64,000 nt of DNA from Methanobrevibacter cuticularis (GTDB taxonomy: Archaea; Methanobacteriota; Methanobacteria; Methanobacteriales; Methanobacteriaceae): assembly GCF_001639285.1 (NCBI RefSeq), contig NZ_LWMW01000087.1, positions 38,432 to 102,431 of the forward strand, given 5' to 3'. How positions within the stretch are numbered: position 1 is the stretch's first letter; every line of letters starts with the position of its first letter. Positions 39,408 through 47,898 of the stretch are shown one piece after another. The notes beneath the pieces were generated by a model. It ran no database searches. It was not told the DNA's origin and was given only the letters and a program-made list of their open reading frames with translations. The translations under genes and the position numbers were made by a program.

Positions 39408-40034
39408 ATGAGTAATAAAAATTCTTCCGATAAAATAGTCTTTATAACTGGAACTCCTGGGGTTGGAAAGACTACGATGGCATTGGAGTTAATTAAAAGG
39501 TTATCTAAAAATTTTGATTCAAAGCTTATTAAAATAAATGAGTTAGCTATTGAAAATGGCTTAATTGAAGGTGAAGATTTAGAAAAAGGATATAAAATTG
39601 TCAATATAACCGAATTAAATGAAAAACTTCATGAAGTCCTTGATTCTTTTTTTAAAGCTGAAAATAACTTTCAACATGACTATAATAAGGGATCTAACGT
39701 TTTAAAGTCAAAAATAGCTATTATTGAGGGTCATCTATCTCACCTCTGTGATAAATGCGATAAAGTCATAGTTCTTAGATTAGATCCAATTATACTTAAG
39801 ACCAGACTTGAATCCAGAAAATATGGGAAATCTAAGACTTATGAAAATTTAGAAGCTGAAGCATTAGGTGTTTGTTCAGTTGAATCCTTTGAAAAACATG
39901 GGGATAAGGTTAATGAAATTAACACATCGCACATGACTAAAGATAATGTATTAGACATCATTGAAGATGTTTTATTCGATAACAAATCACTTCCTATTGG
40001 TGAAATTGATTTTTTAGATTGGATATTAAGCTAA
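39408..40034 (+). CDS. AK6/Fap7-like adenylate kinase
   Basis: A 208-residue P-loop NMP kinase of the AK6 (Fap7) family, with Walker A GTPGVGKT at 15-22, IIEGHLSHLCDKCDKVIVLRLDP and the LESRKYGKSKTYENLEAEALGVC lid region typical of this group. In eukaryotes and archaea Fap7 acts in small ribosomal subunit maturation with Rps14; adenylate kinase activity is also known. It sits among ribosome biogenesis genes, which fits. A small insert (FKAENNFQHDYNKGSN) lies before the EGHLSH motif. Confidence 0.88.
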   Translation: MSNKNSSDKIVFITGTPGVGKTTMALELIKRLSKNFDSKLIKINELAIENGLIEGEDLEKGYKIVNITELNEKLHEVLDSFFKAENNFQHDYNKGSNVLKSKIAIIEGHLSHLCDKCDKVIVLRLDPIILKTRLESRKYGKSKTYENLEAEALGVCSVESFEKHGDKVNEINTSHMTKDNVLDIIEDVLFDNKSLPIGEIDFLDWILS

Positions 40035-40325
40035 TATTAAATTATTTTTTGAAATAAATTAAAATGTATTAATCTAATTACAATATATTTTATAAGTCAT
40101 GAAAATTATATATTATTTAATAAGTTTATAATTAGTTTTACAATGAATTTAGGAAAAGTTTTTTATATAGAAAAAACAAAACATTGTTAATATTCTTCTT
40201 GCATTAAAAATGGCCTAGGCTAACTTTTAAGATATTGTTTTAAACTATTTAAATCTTATTAAATTTACCTTATTAATGTTACATTCTATTTTAATAGATT
40301 GTTTGCCAATTTATGGGGTCTAAAG

Positions 40326-40697
40326 TTGAGAAGAGGAAAAAGACCTAAGTGGATGATTGACATAGCTAAAGAACGTATGAATATTCTTTTTGCTATGGCA
40401 AAAAGCGAATACAATCTGAATCCAGAAAGATCTAATAGATATGTGTATTTGGCTCTTAAAATATCCAAAAAATATAATACAAAAATTCCTCTTAAATGGA
40501 AACGTAACTACTGTAAAAACTGTTACAAGTTTTTAAAACCAGGTACTAATTCCAGAATTAGACTTTCTAATAGTCAAGTGAATATTAAATGTATGGAATG
40601 TAATTCAACAATGCATATTCCTTACATGAATGAGAAAAAATTAAAAAGGAGAGCTAAGATTGACACTTACATTATCAAAAAAAGAAATAATGAATAA
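40326..40697 (+). CDS. rnp4: RNase P protein component 4 (Rpr2/Rpp21)
   Basis: A protein subunit of archaeal RNase P, which trims the 5' leader of pre-tRNAs. About 123 residues from the TTG at 40326 (M-RRGKRPKWMIDIAKERMNILF), which is preferred over the upstream TTG at 40299. An N-terminal basic helical part is followed by a zinc ribbon with Cys pairs YCKNCYKF and KCMECNST and a basic tail. It overlaps the next gene by 38 bases, indicating coupled expression. Confidence 0.92.
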   Translation: MRRGKRPKWMIDIAKERMNILFAMAKSEYNLNPERSNRYVYLALKISKKYNTKIPLKWKRNYCKNCYKFLKPGTNSRIRLSNSQVNIKCMECNSTMHIPYMNEKKLKRRAKIDTYIIKKRNNE

Positions 40698-40923
40698 AGC
40701 TCTTCATGCTATGATAATTAACATTGGAAAAGCTGGAATCAATGAGAATGTTATTGAAGAAGTTAAACGCCAGCTTAAAGATAAAGAAATTGTTAAGCTA
40801 CGCTTTGCTAAAAATGTAGCAGATGAAAAAGAATCTTATATTGATAGCATAGTTCAAGGAACAAGATCCAAACTTATTGACTTAAGGGGAAATGTTGCTA
40901 TCATTTACAAGAAAAAGCATTAA
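40660..40923 (+). CDS. YhbY/CRM-domain RNA-binding protein
   Basis: An 87-residue single CRM domain (KALHAMIINIGKAGINENVIEEV, KDKEIVKLRF, GNVAIIYKKK). Bacterial YhbY binds pre-50S ribosomal particles. The start TTG at 40660 follows GGAGA inside rnp4, with a 38-base overlap. Role in ribosome assembly is inferred from family and neighbours. Confidence 0.9.
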   Translation: MTLTLSKKEIMNKALHAMIINIGKAGINENVIEEVKRQLKDKEIVKLRFAKNVADEKESYIDSIVQGTRSKLIDLRGNVAIIYKKKH

Positions 40924-41059
40924 TAGTGACTAGATATTACTATATTACTGGTAATTAGATATCATTGCATCAGTAGTAATTAGATATCATTGCATTAATA
41001 GCTATTATTACTTATATTAACAGATAGAATGTTAAACTAAATTTATTAGGAGAATTAAG

Positions 41060-41500
41060 ATGACAACTGTATATGATGTACCTGCAGATTTATTAATAGA
41101 TCAAGTTGCAAAAGATTTTAATGAGGAAAATACTAAAATAAATCCTCCAGAATGGACAACTTTAGTTAAAACAGGAGTCCATAAAGAAAGAAAGCCAGAA
41201 AATATCGATTGGTGGTATGTAAGATGTGCTTCTATTTTAAGAAGAGTTTATATTGATGGACCAGTTGGAATAAATAGTTTAAGAAATTTTTATGGTGGAA
41301 AAAAAGACAGGGGAGTTACTCCAGAAACCTTTAGAAAAGGTAGTGGAGCTATTGTTAGAGGAGCTTTACATCAATTAGAAGATGCTGGCTATGTTCAAAA
41401 GATTGATGCAGGGAGAATTGTCACTCCTCAAGGAAAATCTTTCTTAGACAAAAATTCTGGTGCTTTAATTAAAGATATTCCTGAACTTGAAAAATATTGA
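41060..41500 (+). CDS. rps19e: Ribosomal protein S19e
   Basis: A 146-residue small-subunit protein found in archaea and eukaryotes. Signature segments: [35 protein letters not shown] and [19 protein letters not shown], the winged-helix core. AGGAG before the ATG. It probably shares an operon with the PDCD5-like and PP-loop genes downstream. Confidence 0.97.
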   Translation: MTTVYDVPADLLIDQVAKDFNEENTKINPPEWTTLVKTGVHKERKPENIDWWYVRCASILRRVYIDGPVGINSLRNFYGGKKDRGVTPETFRKGSGAIVRGALHQLEDAGYVQKIDAGRIVTPQGKSFLDKNSGALIKDIPELEKY

Positions 41501-41610
41501 TGGATTTGTATTGATTTTTAAATTCATAAAATTTTCATGAGCTAAATTGAATAAAATAAATAGCTCAATTAAATTAAATAACTACTAAAATATTAATTGG
41601 GGGCCATAAT

Positions 41611-41946
41611 ATGAGTGATCTTGATGAATTGCGACGTAAAAGAATGGCAGAGTTACAGCAGCAAGCTGTAGCTTCTGAGCACCAACAGATGCAACAAATG
41701 CAAATGCAACAAGAAATGGAAGCTCAGAAAAAGCAAATCATGATGCAAATTCTGACTCCAGAAGCTCGAAGTAGGTTAGCCAATCTTAAATTGACAAAAC
41801 CAGAATTTGTAGATCAAATTGAACTTCAATTGATCCAACTAGTTCAAAGTGGGAGAGTTCAAGGTAAAATAACTGATGAACAATTAAAACTTCTGCTTAA
41901 ACAATTATCTGGTAATAAAAGAGAGATTAATATCACTCGAAAATAA
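41611..41946 (+). CDS. PDCD5-related DNA-binding protein
   Basis: A 111-residue archaeal homologue of human PDCD5. A Gln/Met-rich N-terminal helix (QQQAVASEHQQMQQMQMQ...) is followed by the conserved three-helix core (ILTPEARSRLANLKLTKPEFVDQIE ... GRVQGKITDEQLKLLL). It binds DNA or chaperonin-type partners in family members; the archaeal role is unclear. GGGGG precedes the ATG by ten bases. The next gene starts two bases after the stop. Confidence 0.93.
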   Translation: MSDLDELRRKRMAELQQQAVASEHQQMQQMQMQQEMEAQKKQIMMQILTPEARSRLANLKLTKPEFVDQIELQLIQLVQSGRVQGKITDEQLKLLLKQLSGNKREINITRK

Positions 41947-41947
41947 T

Positions 41948-42550
41948 ATGAAAGCTTGTGTTCTATATAGTGGGGGAAAAGACAGTTCATTAATGGCTAT
42001 TCTTCTTAAAAGAATGGGATTTGATGTGGAGCTGATAACAGCTAATTTTGGAGTTTATAAATCTCATATTCCTGCTTCAAAATCTGCAAAAGCCCTTAAT
42101 TTAAAACATAATGTTTTGGAATTGAATAAAAATATCTTAAAAAATTCTGTTTCTATGATATTAGAGGATGGATTTCCTAATAATGGAATCAGTTATCTCC
42201 ACAAGGAAGTCATTGAAGAATTATCCAATAAAAATATTTATTCAATCATTGCTGATGGAACTCGTAGAGATGATAAAACTCCAAAATTGAATAAAAATGA
42301 AATCAGAAGTTTAGAAGATCGAAAAAATATACAATATGTAAATTTGGATAGTTTTGGATATAAGACAATAGACACTCTCGTTTCAAAGTTCTTTGAATTA
42401 GTAAATGAAAAGAGTAATAAAGAAAATAGTTCTGATTATGAAGTTGAAATTCGTTGTTTGATAGATGCCAGTGATGGAAATTCAAATGAAATATTCCCTG
42501 AACATTATCAAACAAGGGTCATTGGCTTGAAAAATGAGAATTCTATGTAA
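41948..42550 (+). CDS. PP-loop ATPase (COG2117-like, putative tRNA thiolation)
   Basis: A 200-residue adenylating enzyme with the PP-loop SGGKDSS at 8-14 and the DGTRRDDKTP segment of the archaeal COG2117 group, annotated as related to tRNA-modifying ATPases. It begins two bases after the PDCD5-like stop, so the pair is translated together. The exact tRNA modification is not known. Confidence 0.82.
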   Translation: MKACVLYSGGKDSSLMAILLKRMGFDVELITANFGVYKSHIPASKSAKALNLKHNVLELNKNILKNSVSMILEDGFPNNGISYLHKEVIEELSNKNIYSIIADGTRRDDKTPKLNKNEIRSLEDRKNIQYVNLDSFGYKTIDTLVSKFFELVNEKSNKENSSDYEVEIRCLIDASDGNSNEIFPEHYQTRVIGLKNENSM

Positions 42551-43026
42551 AAATATTAATAAAATATTAAAATATTACTAAAAAATTATAACAAATTGTA
42601 TATAAAACTTACAATATATAAAATATTAAATAAATAGTTAATGCAATTATATTTGTAATATAATTTAGTCAAAATGATTATTGTATAATTATAATTTATA
42701 ATATAATTAATAGTATATTTATAAAAATATTACTTTATAATAATATTATCTTTTTTAATATATTATCTATTAACTTATCAAAATTACTTATTAATCTATC
42801 TTATATATTCATGTTATTCATGAACATATTCTATTACTTTATATATAATATATGGCATTACTTTATCTATGATATATGGTATTACTATATATTTTATATT
42901 ACTATATTATATTAAAAAATAACCAGATTTAAGACGAATATTATAGTATGGAGAAGATTCCTATATTGAGATGATTCTTATTCATATCTTAATATTTTAC
43001 AGTGATAATATTTATATGGTGTAAAG
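42551..43026. other. Spacer upstream of rpl39e
   Basis: AT-rich with short repeated ATATATGG(C/T)ATTACT units at about 42838-42905. The rpl39e promoter is expected here. No gene seen. Confidence 0.5.
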
Positions 43027-43182
43027 ATGAGCAGAAATAAACCATTAGCTAAAAAACTAAGGCTTGCAAAAGCTAATAAACAAAACAGAAGAATCCCTAT
43101 TTGGGCATATACGAAGACTAAACGTCAATTAAGATATAGGGCTAAACCAAGACATTGGAGAAGAAATAGTCTTAAAGTATAG
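43027..43182 (+). CDS. rpl39e: Ribosomal protein L39e
   Basis: A 51-residue, highly basic large-subunit protein lining the exit tunnel. The sequence opens [20 protein letters not shown] and ends [14 protein letters not shown], the family signature. It is shorter than common ORF cut-offs. GGTGTAAAG precedes the ATG. rpl31e begins 11 bases after its stop. Confidence 0.97.
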   Translation: MSRNKPLAKKLRLAKANKQNRRIPIWAYTKTKRQLRYRAKPRHWRRNSLKV

Positions 43183-43193
43183 AGTTGAGTAAT

Positions 43194-43439
43194 ATGGAAA
43201 GAACTTATACAATACCACTTAGAGATGTTAAGAAAGTACCAAGAACTATTAGAGCTTCAAAAGCTATAAGATCAGTTCAAGAATTCTTAACTAAGCACAT
43301 GAAAGCAGATGAAGTTAAAATTGATGCTTCATTAAATGAAAAAATTTGGGAAAGAGGGATTCAAAAGATACCTTCAAAAATCAAAGTTAAAGCAGTAAAA
43401 GATGATGATGGAGTTGTTGAAGCAACTTTAGTTGAATAA
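43194..43439 (+). CDS. rpl31e: Ribosomal protein L31e
   Basis: An 81-residue large-subunit protein: [44 protein letters not shown]. The ATG at 43194 matches homologue starts; a TTG at 43185 would add three residues. It lies in the rpl39e operon. The last codons and stop are duplicated right after the gene (TTTAGTTGAATAAT twice, 43424-43454). Confidence 0.96.
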   Translation: MERTYTIPLRDVKKVPRTIRASKAIRSVQEFLTKHMKADEVKIDASLNEKIWERGIQKIPSKIKVKAVKDDDGVVEATLVE

Positions 43440-43512
43440 TGCTTTAGTTGAATAATAATCAATAGCTTGATTATCACTTAATAACTAATTATTATATTAA
43501 TGGAAGGCAACA

Positions 43513-44184
43513 ATGCTTAAAAGAATTAATCTCACTGGAAATCCAAATTTAGGAGTATATATTACAGTAACGGATGAAATAGCTATTGTTCCTTTTAATC
43601 TTCCTGAAATAATGGAAAATAATATTAAAGAAGCTTTAGATATTGATGTTATAAGAACTTCGATAGCTGGGAGTAATTTAGTAGGAGCTTTAGCTATTGG
43701 GAATTCTAATGGCATTATAGTTTCTCCTTTTGCCTTTGATAGAGAAATTGAATTATTAGAGTCATATGGGTTAAATATAGCTAAAATTCCAGATAAATAT
43801 ACTGCAGTAGGTAATATAATTGCAGCAAATGATAAAGGAGCTATAGTTAGTCCTTTACTTTCTTCTAAATCATTGAAAATAGTTGAAGAAACTTTGGACA
43901 TTAGAGTTGAGAGATCTGAAATTGCAGGCTTTGATATTATTGGATCTTTAGTTGCTGTTACAAATAAAGGAGCACTTCTTCACAAAGATGCATCTTTTGC
44001 AGAACTTAAATTAGCTAAAAGTGTCTTCAAAGTTGAAGCAGAAATAGGGACTGTTGGAAGAGGAATAGCTCTTGTAGGAGCTTGCTCAATTGCTAATTCT
44101 TATGGGGCAATAGTTCCTGAATCTAGTACAGGTCCTGAAATGGCTAGAATTGAAGAAGCATTAGGTTTTCTTGAAGAAATTTAA
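43513..44184 (+). CDS. eif6: Translation initiation factor aIF6
   Basis: A 223-residue pentein-fold anti-association factor that binds the 50S subunit and prevents premature joining. The repeated units GNPNLGVYITVTDEIAIVP, GNSNGIIVSPF, NDKGAIVSPLL, TNKGALLHKDA and NSYGAIVPESSTGPE are plain. GGAAGG before the ATG. It follows rpl39e-rpl31e, the usual archaeal order. Confidence 0.97.
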   Translation: MLKRINLTGNPNLGVYITVTDEIAIVPFNLPEIMENNIKEALDIDVIRTSIAGSNLVGALAIGNSNGIIVSPFAFDREIELLESYGLNIAKIPDKYTAVGNIIAANDKGAIVSPLLSSKSLKIVEETLDIRVERSEIAGFDIIGSLVAVTNKGALLHKDASFAELKLAKSVFKVEAEIGTVGRGIALVGACSIANSYGAIVPESSTGPEMARIEEALGFLEEI

Positions 44185-44471
44185 ATAAAAATAACTAATT
44201 AATAACTACTAATTTAGATAATAATTAGCTAGTAGTTACTAATTTAGATAATAAATAACTACTAATTACTAATTCAGATAATAGTAACTAATTATTACTA
44301 ATTTAGATAATAAATAGCTAGTAGTTACTAATTTAGATAATAATTAACTAATAGTTACTAATTTACATAATAAATAACTAGTAACTACTAATATAGCTTA
44401 ATTTAATAACCAATCATTCAATATTCAATTTACAATTATTTTATAAATTATTTTAATAACTGAGGGATAAT
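44185..44471. repeat. Degenerate tandem repeats between eif6 and L18Ae
   Basis: The motif TACTAATTTAGATAATAA recurs about seven times with slippage variants. No coding content. Confidence 0.8.
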
Positions 44472-44696
44472 ATGAAAACAAAGATATATAGAATTCGTGG
44501 TAAGTTTGCAATGGCTGATGAAACTAAAGTATTTACTAAAGAGCTCAAGGCCACAAATGAAGAAAACATTTATGAAAGAATTTATTCTGAGTTTGGAAGT
44601 AAACATGGAATAAATAGAAATCAAATTAATATTGATGAAATTAAAGAGATTTCAGAAGATGAAATAACAGATCCTTTGATTAAAGCAATATCTTAA
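44472..44696 (+). CDS. rplX: Ribosomal protein L18Ae (LX)
   Basis: A 74-residue archaeal large-subunit protein, with KIYRIRGKFAMADETKVFTKELKATNEENIYERIYSEFGSKH as family core. CTGAGGG before the ATG. The next gene, pfdA, begins 16 bases downstream, an arrangement conserved in Methanobacteriales. Confidence 0.95.
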   Translation: MKTKIYRIRGKFAMADETKVFTKELKATNEENIYERIYSEFGSKHGINRNQINIDEIKEISEDEITDPLIKAIS

Positions 44697-44712
44697 GTTT
44701 AAGGGTGTTAAA

Positions 44713-45147
44713 ATGGAAGACCAGCAAAGATTAGAAGAGATGATGAATGAGCTTAATTTATATAAAAGCCAGGCGGAGATGTTACAACAACAAGTCGAAG
44801 CAGTTCAAAGCTCAATAGCTGAAGTTGAAATTTTGGAGTCTACTTTAGAAGATGTGAAAGATAAAAATTCTTTAGAAACTTTAGTGCCTGTTGGGGCTGG
44901 CTCTTTCATGAATGCTGAAATTACAAAGACTAATGAAATTATTATGAGTGTTGGTGCAGGAATAGCTATTCCTAAAACTATTGAAGAAGCTAAAGAAACT
45001 ATGGCTTCTCAGAAAGAAGAGCTAAATGAAAGTTTAGATAAAATGGTTGATAATTTGCAAAAAATTAGTCAAATTGTTGCTCAGTTATCTCCACAAGCTG
45101 AAGAACTCATGAGAAAAGTTCAAAGTGGACAACAAGCACCAATTTAG
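44713..45147 (+). CDS. pfdA: Prefoldin alpha subunit
   Basis: A 144-residue chaperone subunit that carries unfolded proteins to the thermosome. N- and C-terminal coiled coils (about 1-50 and 95-140) flank the beta hairpin with LVPVGAGSFMNAEI and EIIMSVGAGIAIPKT. AAGGGTG before the ATG. Co-transcribed with L18Ae. Confidence 0.95.
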   Translation: MEDQQRLEEMMNELNLYKSQAEMLQQQVEAVQSSIAEVEILESTLEDVKDKNSLETLVPVGAGSFMNAEITKTNEIIMSVGAGIAIPKTIEEAKETMASQKEELNESLDKMVDNLQKISQIVAQLSPQAEELMRKVQSGQQAPI

Positions 45148-45586
45148 ATATTTTTATCAAAATTAAGTATAACAATATCAATAATAATTTTTTTCTCTCT
45201 ATTTAGTATTTCATTCTTTATTTTTAGTAATTTCTAGTATTTTTATCTTAATATATTATTATTCACATTTTAATTATTATTTATATTCAAATTATTATTA
45301 TTTATTATTCTCATTATAATTTCACAATGTTAATTGTTTTTATAGGCACACTTATATTAATAACTTTATTATTATTCTTATTATCCATATCATTATTATT
45401 TTTATTAATTTAAACTAATTTTAAAAAAATATAGTTAATTTTAATTAATTCAATTTTCAAATTAAGTATTATATAGTATATTTTATTAAAGATTATATCA
45501 CCATAATTAGCATAATAATTTCATTAGTCATATTAAAGATTATTTTGTAATTTGTTTTCTATTAATCTTAAAAGGAAGGTAATAAT
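45148..45586. other. Spacer between pfdA and ftsY
   Basis: AT-rich with many TTATTATT tracts; no gene. A strong AAAGGAAGGT site stands at its right end. Confidence 0.5.
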
Positions 45587-46750
45587 TTGTTTGATTCAAT
45601 AAAGAAAAAATTTGCAGATGTGAGCAGTAAAATTACTAAAAAAGTATCTGAAGAAGCTGAAGAGGAAGGAAATATCAAAGCTATTGAAGAATCTACTCAA
45701 GAAGAATCTATTGAAACTGAAGTACCTAAAACTGAAAATAAACTAGATAAAGAGTTATCATCCAATATAAAAGGAGAAAATAAACTAGATAAAGAGTTAT
45801 CATCCAATATAAAAGAAGAAAATGAAATAATAAATGATGATGAAGAAAAAAATAAGGATAATAAAAAAGGAAATTCTAAGTTTCTATCATTTATCAGAGA
45901 AAAAACTATTTCAGAAAAAGATGTAAATGACATTCTTTGGGAATTAGAACTTTCTCTTTTAGAAAGTGATGTAGCTATTGATGTTGCAAATGTAGTTGTT
46001 GAATCTGTAAAAGAAGATTTGGTAGGGAAAAAAATCAGAAGAAGCAGTGATATTGAAAAGCATACTTATGAATCTCTTAAAAAAGCTGTTTCTAAAATAA
46101 TTTCTATTGATGGAAAAAGTATGACTGAAATGATTGAAGAAAAGAAAGCTAAAGGAGAACCACTAGTTGTAATGTTTGTTGGAATTAATGGAACTGGAAA
46201 AACAACTACAATAGCTAAATTAGCTAGTTATTACATGAAAAAAGGTTATACTCCAGTGGTAGCAGCTTCTGATACATTTAGGGCAGGAGCTATTGAACAA
46301 TTAAACCATCATACTGATAATTTAGATGTTAAAATAATTAAGCATCAGAAAGGATCTGATCCAGCGGCAGTTGCATTTGACGCAGTAGAACATGCAAAAG
46401 CAAAAAGAAAAGAATTAGTTTTAATTGATACTGCTGGAAGAATGCAAAATAATATAAATCTCATGGATGAAATGAAAAAGATTAAACGTGTATCCAAGCC
46501 GGATCTTGTTATTTTTGTAGGGGATGCTTTAACAGGTAATGATGCAGTTGAACAAGCTACCAAATTCAATGATGCTATTGATATTGATGGTGTGATCCTT
46601 ACAAAAGCTGATGCTGATTCCAAAGGAGGGGCTTCTCTTTCAATTGGATATGTTATAGGAGAACCTATAATGTTTTTAGGAATGGGTCAAAGCTATGATG
46701 ATTTAAAAGAATATGACTCTGATTGGATGTTAGAGCAGATATTTAGCTGA
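45587..46750 (+). CDS. ftsY: Signal recognition particle receptor FtsY
   Basis: The SRP receptor GTPase that docks ribosome-SRP complexes at the membrane. 387 residues: an acidic, variable N-terminal region (1-~95) containing an exact internal repeat (NKLDKELSSNIK twice), then the NG domain with GINGTGKTTT (from 199), DTFRAGA, DTAGRMQNN, TKADADSKGG and GQSYDDL. Start TTG at 45587 follows GGAAGGT. The 3' end is duplicated just after the gene. Confidence 0.96.
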   Translation: MFDSIKKKFADVSSKITKKVSEEAEEEGNIKAIEESTQEESIETEVPKTENKLDKELSSNIKGENKLDKELSSNIKEENEIINDDEEKNKDNKKGNSKFLSFIREKTISEKDVNDILWELELSLLESDVAIDVANVVVESVKEDLVGKKIRRSSDIEKHTYESLKKAVSKIISIDGKSMTEMIEEKKAKGEPLVVMFVGINGTGKTTTIAKLASYYMKKGYTPVVAASDTFRAGAIEQLNHHTDNLDVKIIKHQKGSDPAAVAFDAVEHAKAKRKELVLIDTAGRMQNNINLMDEMKKIKRVSKPDLVIFVGDALTGNDAVEQATKFNDAIDIDGVILTKADADSKGGASLSIGYVIGEPIMFLGMGQSYDDLKEYDSDWMLEQIFS

Positions 46751-46790
46751 TTTCTCGGATTGGATGTTAGAGCAGATATTTAGTTGATTT
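46721..46790. repeat. Duplicated 3' end of ftsY
   Basis: GATTGGATGTTAGAGCAGAT plus the stop codon occurs at 46721 and again at 46758, a 37-base tandem duplication with one base changed inside the copy. Confidence 0.95.
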
Positions 46791-46975
46791 TATTCAATTT
46801 CACTTAATAATTGTCCTGATACACCAATATTTTCATCTTTAAGTTCTTTTATTAAAACTGTAACTGTTGATTCTGGTAAATCATAAGCTTCAGCTGTTAT
46901 TTTGGTTAAAGCTTTTACATATTCTCTTTTTTTATCTAAACTTATTTTATTTGATTCAACAATAATCACTGGCAT
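46790..46975 (-). CDS. 4-oxalocrotonate tautomerase-like protein
   Basis: A 61-residue tautomerase-superfamily protein. After processing, Pro2 (M-PVIIVES) would be the catalytic base, and the AYDLPESTVTVLIKE segment fits the family. The substrate in methanogens is unknown. GGAGAG lies before the start on the minus strand. It converges with ftsY. Confidence 0.88.
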   Translation of the reverse strand: MPVIIVESNKISLDKKREYVKALTKITAEAYDLPESTVTVLIKELKDENIGVSGQLLSEIE

Positions 46976-47341
46976 TTTTATCTCTCCAATTTTTTTATTT
47001 CCTATTTTTTATTTTCCATAATTTATATAATTTATATAATTTATATGAATTAAATATTAATATTATTAACCTAATATAATAATATAACATTTCTAAAACA
47101 TTATAATAATTTTAATATTGAGAATGATTTCATGTAGTTATTATCTTAGTTAAGAATCATATTCATTAAAATGTAGTATTTTATGATATTTTTTAATATG
47201 TTAATATTGTGATAGTGTATTAATGGGGGAATATCCATAATCTCTAGAATTAACTCACTAACAACCCCATTTTCTCAAATATTACTATTCCTTGAGAATA
47301 ATATCATCATTCAATTAAATTAAAAGTAGCAGTGATTAAAC
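46976..47341. other. Divergent spacer with a possible stem-loop
   Basis: AATGGGG (47222-47228) pairs with CCCCATT (47265-47271). A second small hairpin (CTCAAATATTACTATTCCTTGAG region, 47275-47297) follows. It might be a leader structure of the dCTP deaminase-like gene, but evidence is slight. Confidence 0.35.
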
Positions 47342-47797
47342 ATGCTTGGTGAAAAAGAACTTATAAAATTGTTTCCTGATTTTAAAGAATTAGTAGAACC
47401 TTCTGGAATTGATTTGGCTCTTGATGAGATATTTGTGCAAAAATCTTCTGGTTCCCTTATTGATAATGAAAAGAATCTACCTGATCTAGAACCATTAAAT
47501 GGCCCTATTTATACACTTGAATCGCAAACTGCTTATTTAGCCACTATTGATCGGAAAATTAAGATACCAAAAGGATACACGATGCTTTATAAACCAAGAT
47601 CAACTCTTCTACGTTCATTTGTTTCAGTTCAAACAGCTGTTGGAGATCCTGGATTCTATGGAACTTTGATGTTTATGCTTTATAATCATGGAAAGTTTGA
47701 CTATAAAATAAAAAAAGGAGATAGAATAGCTCAAGGAGTTGTTTTTGAAGTCGATGGATCTGGGGAATACAATGGTAGCTATCAAGAAGAAGAATAA
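47342..47797 (+). CDS. dCTP deaminase/dUTPase family protein
   Basis: A 151-residue nucleotide hydrolase of the dCTP deaminase-dUTPase superfamily, acting in pyrimidine deoxynucleotide pools. The trimeric-fold motifs PRSTLLRSFV, AVGDPGFYGTLMFMLYNHGK and GDRIAQGVVFEV are clear. Whether it deaminates dCTP, hydrolyses dUTP or both cannot be decided; it is shorter than typical ~200-residue Dcd proteins. Confidence 0.85.
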   Translation: MLGEKELIKLFPDFKELVEPSGIDLALDEIFVQKSSGSLIDNEKNLPDLEPLNGPIYTLESQTAYLATIDRKIKIPKGYTMLYKPRSTLLRSFVSVQTAVGDPGFYGTLMFMLYNHGKFDYKIKKGDRIAQGVVFEVDGSGEYNGSYQEEE

Positions 47798-47898
47798 TTT
47801 TTCAAAAATAATAAGTTAGTAAAGCGAATAAAATAAGTTAATAATTTAATAAAGTGAATAAAATAACTTAATAAACTGAAAAATAATCAAAGATTAAA

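Noticed and set aside
47222..47297. Riboswitch or structured RNA upstream of the dCTP deaminase-like gene
   Set aside because: Only one 7-bp stem with a large unstructured loop and one small hairpin. No known riboswitch consensus is recognisable.
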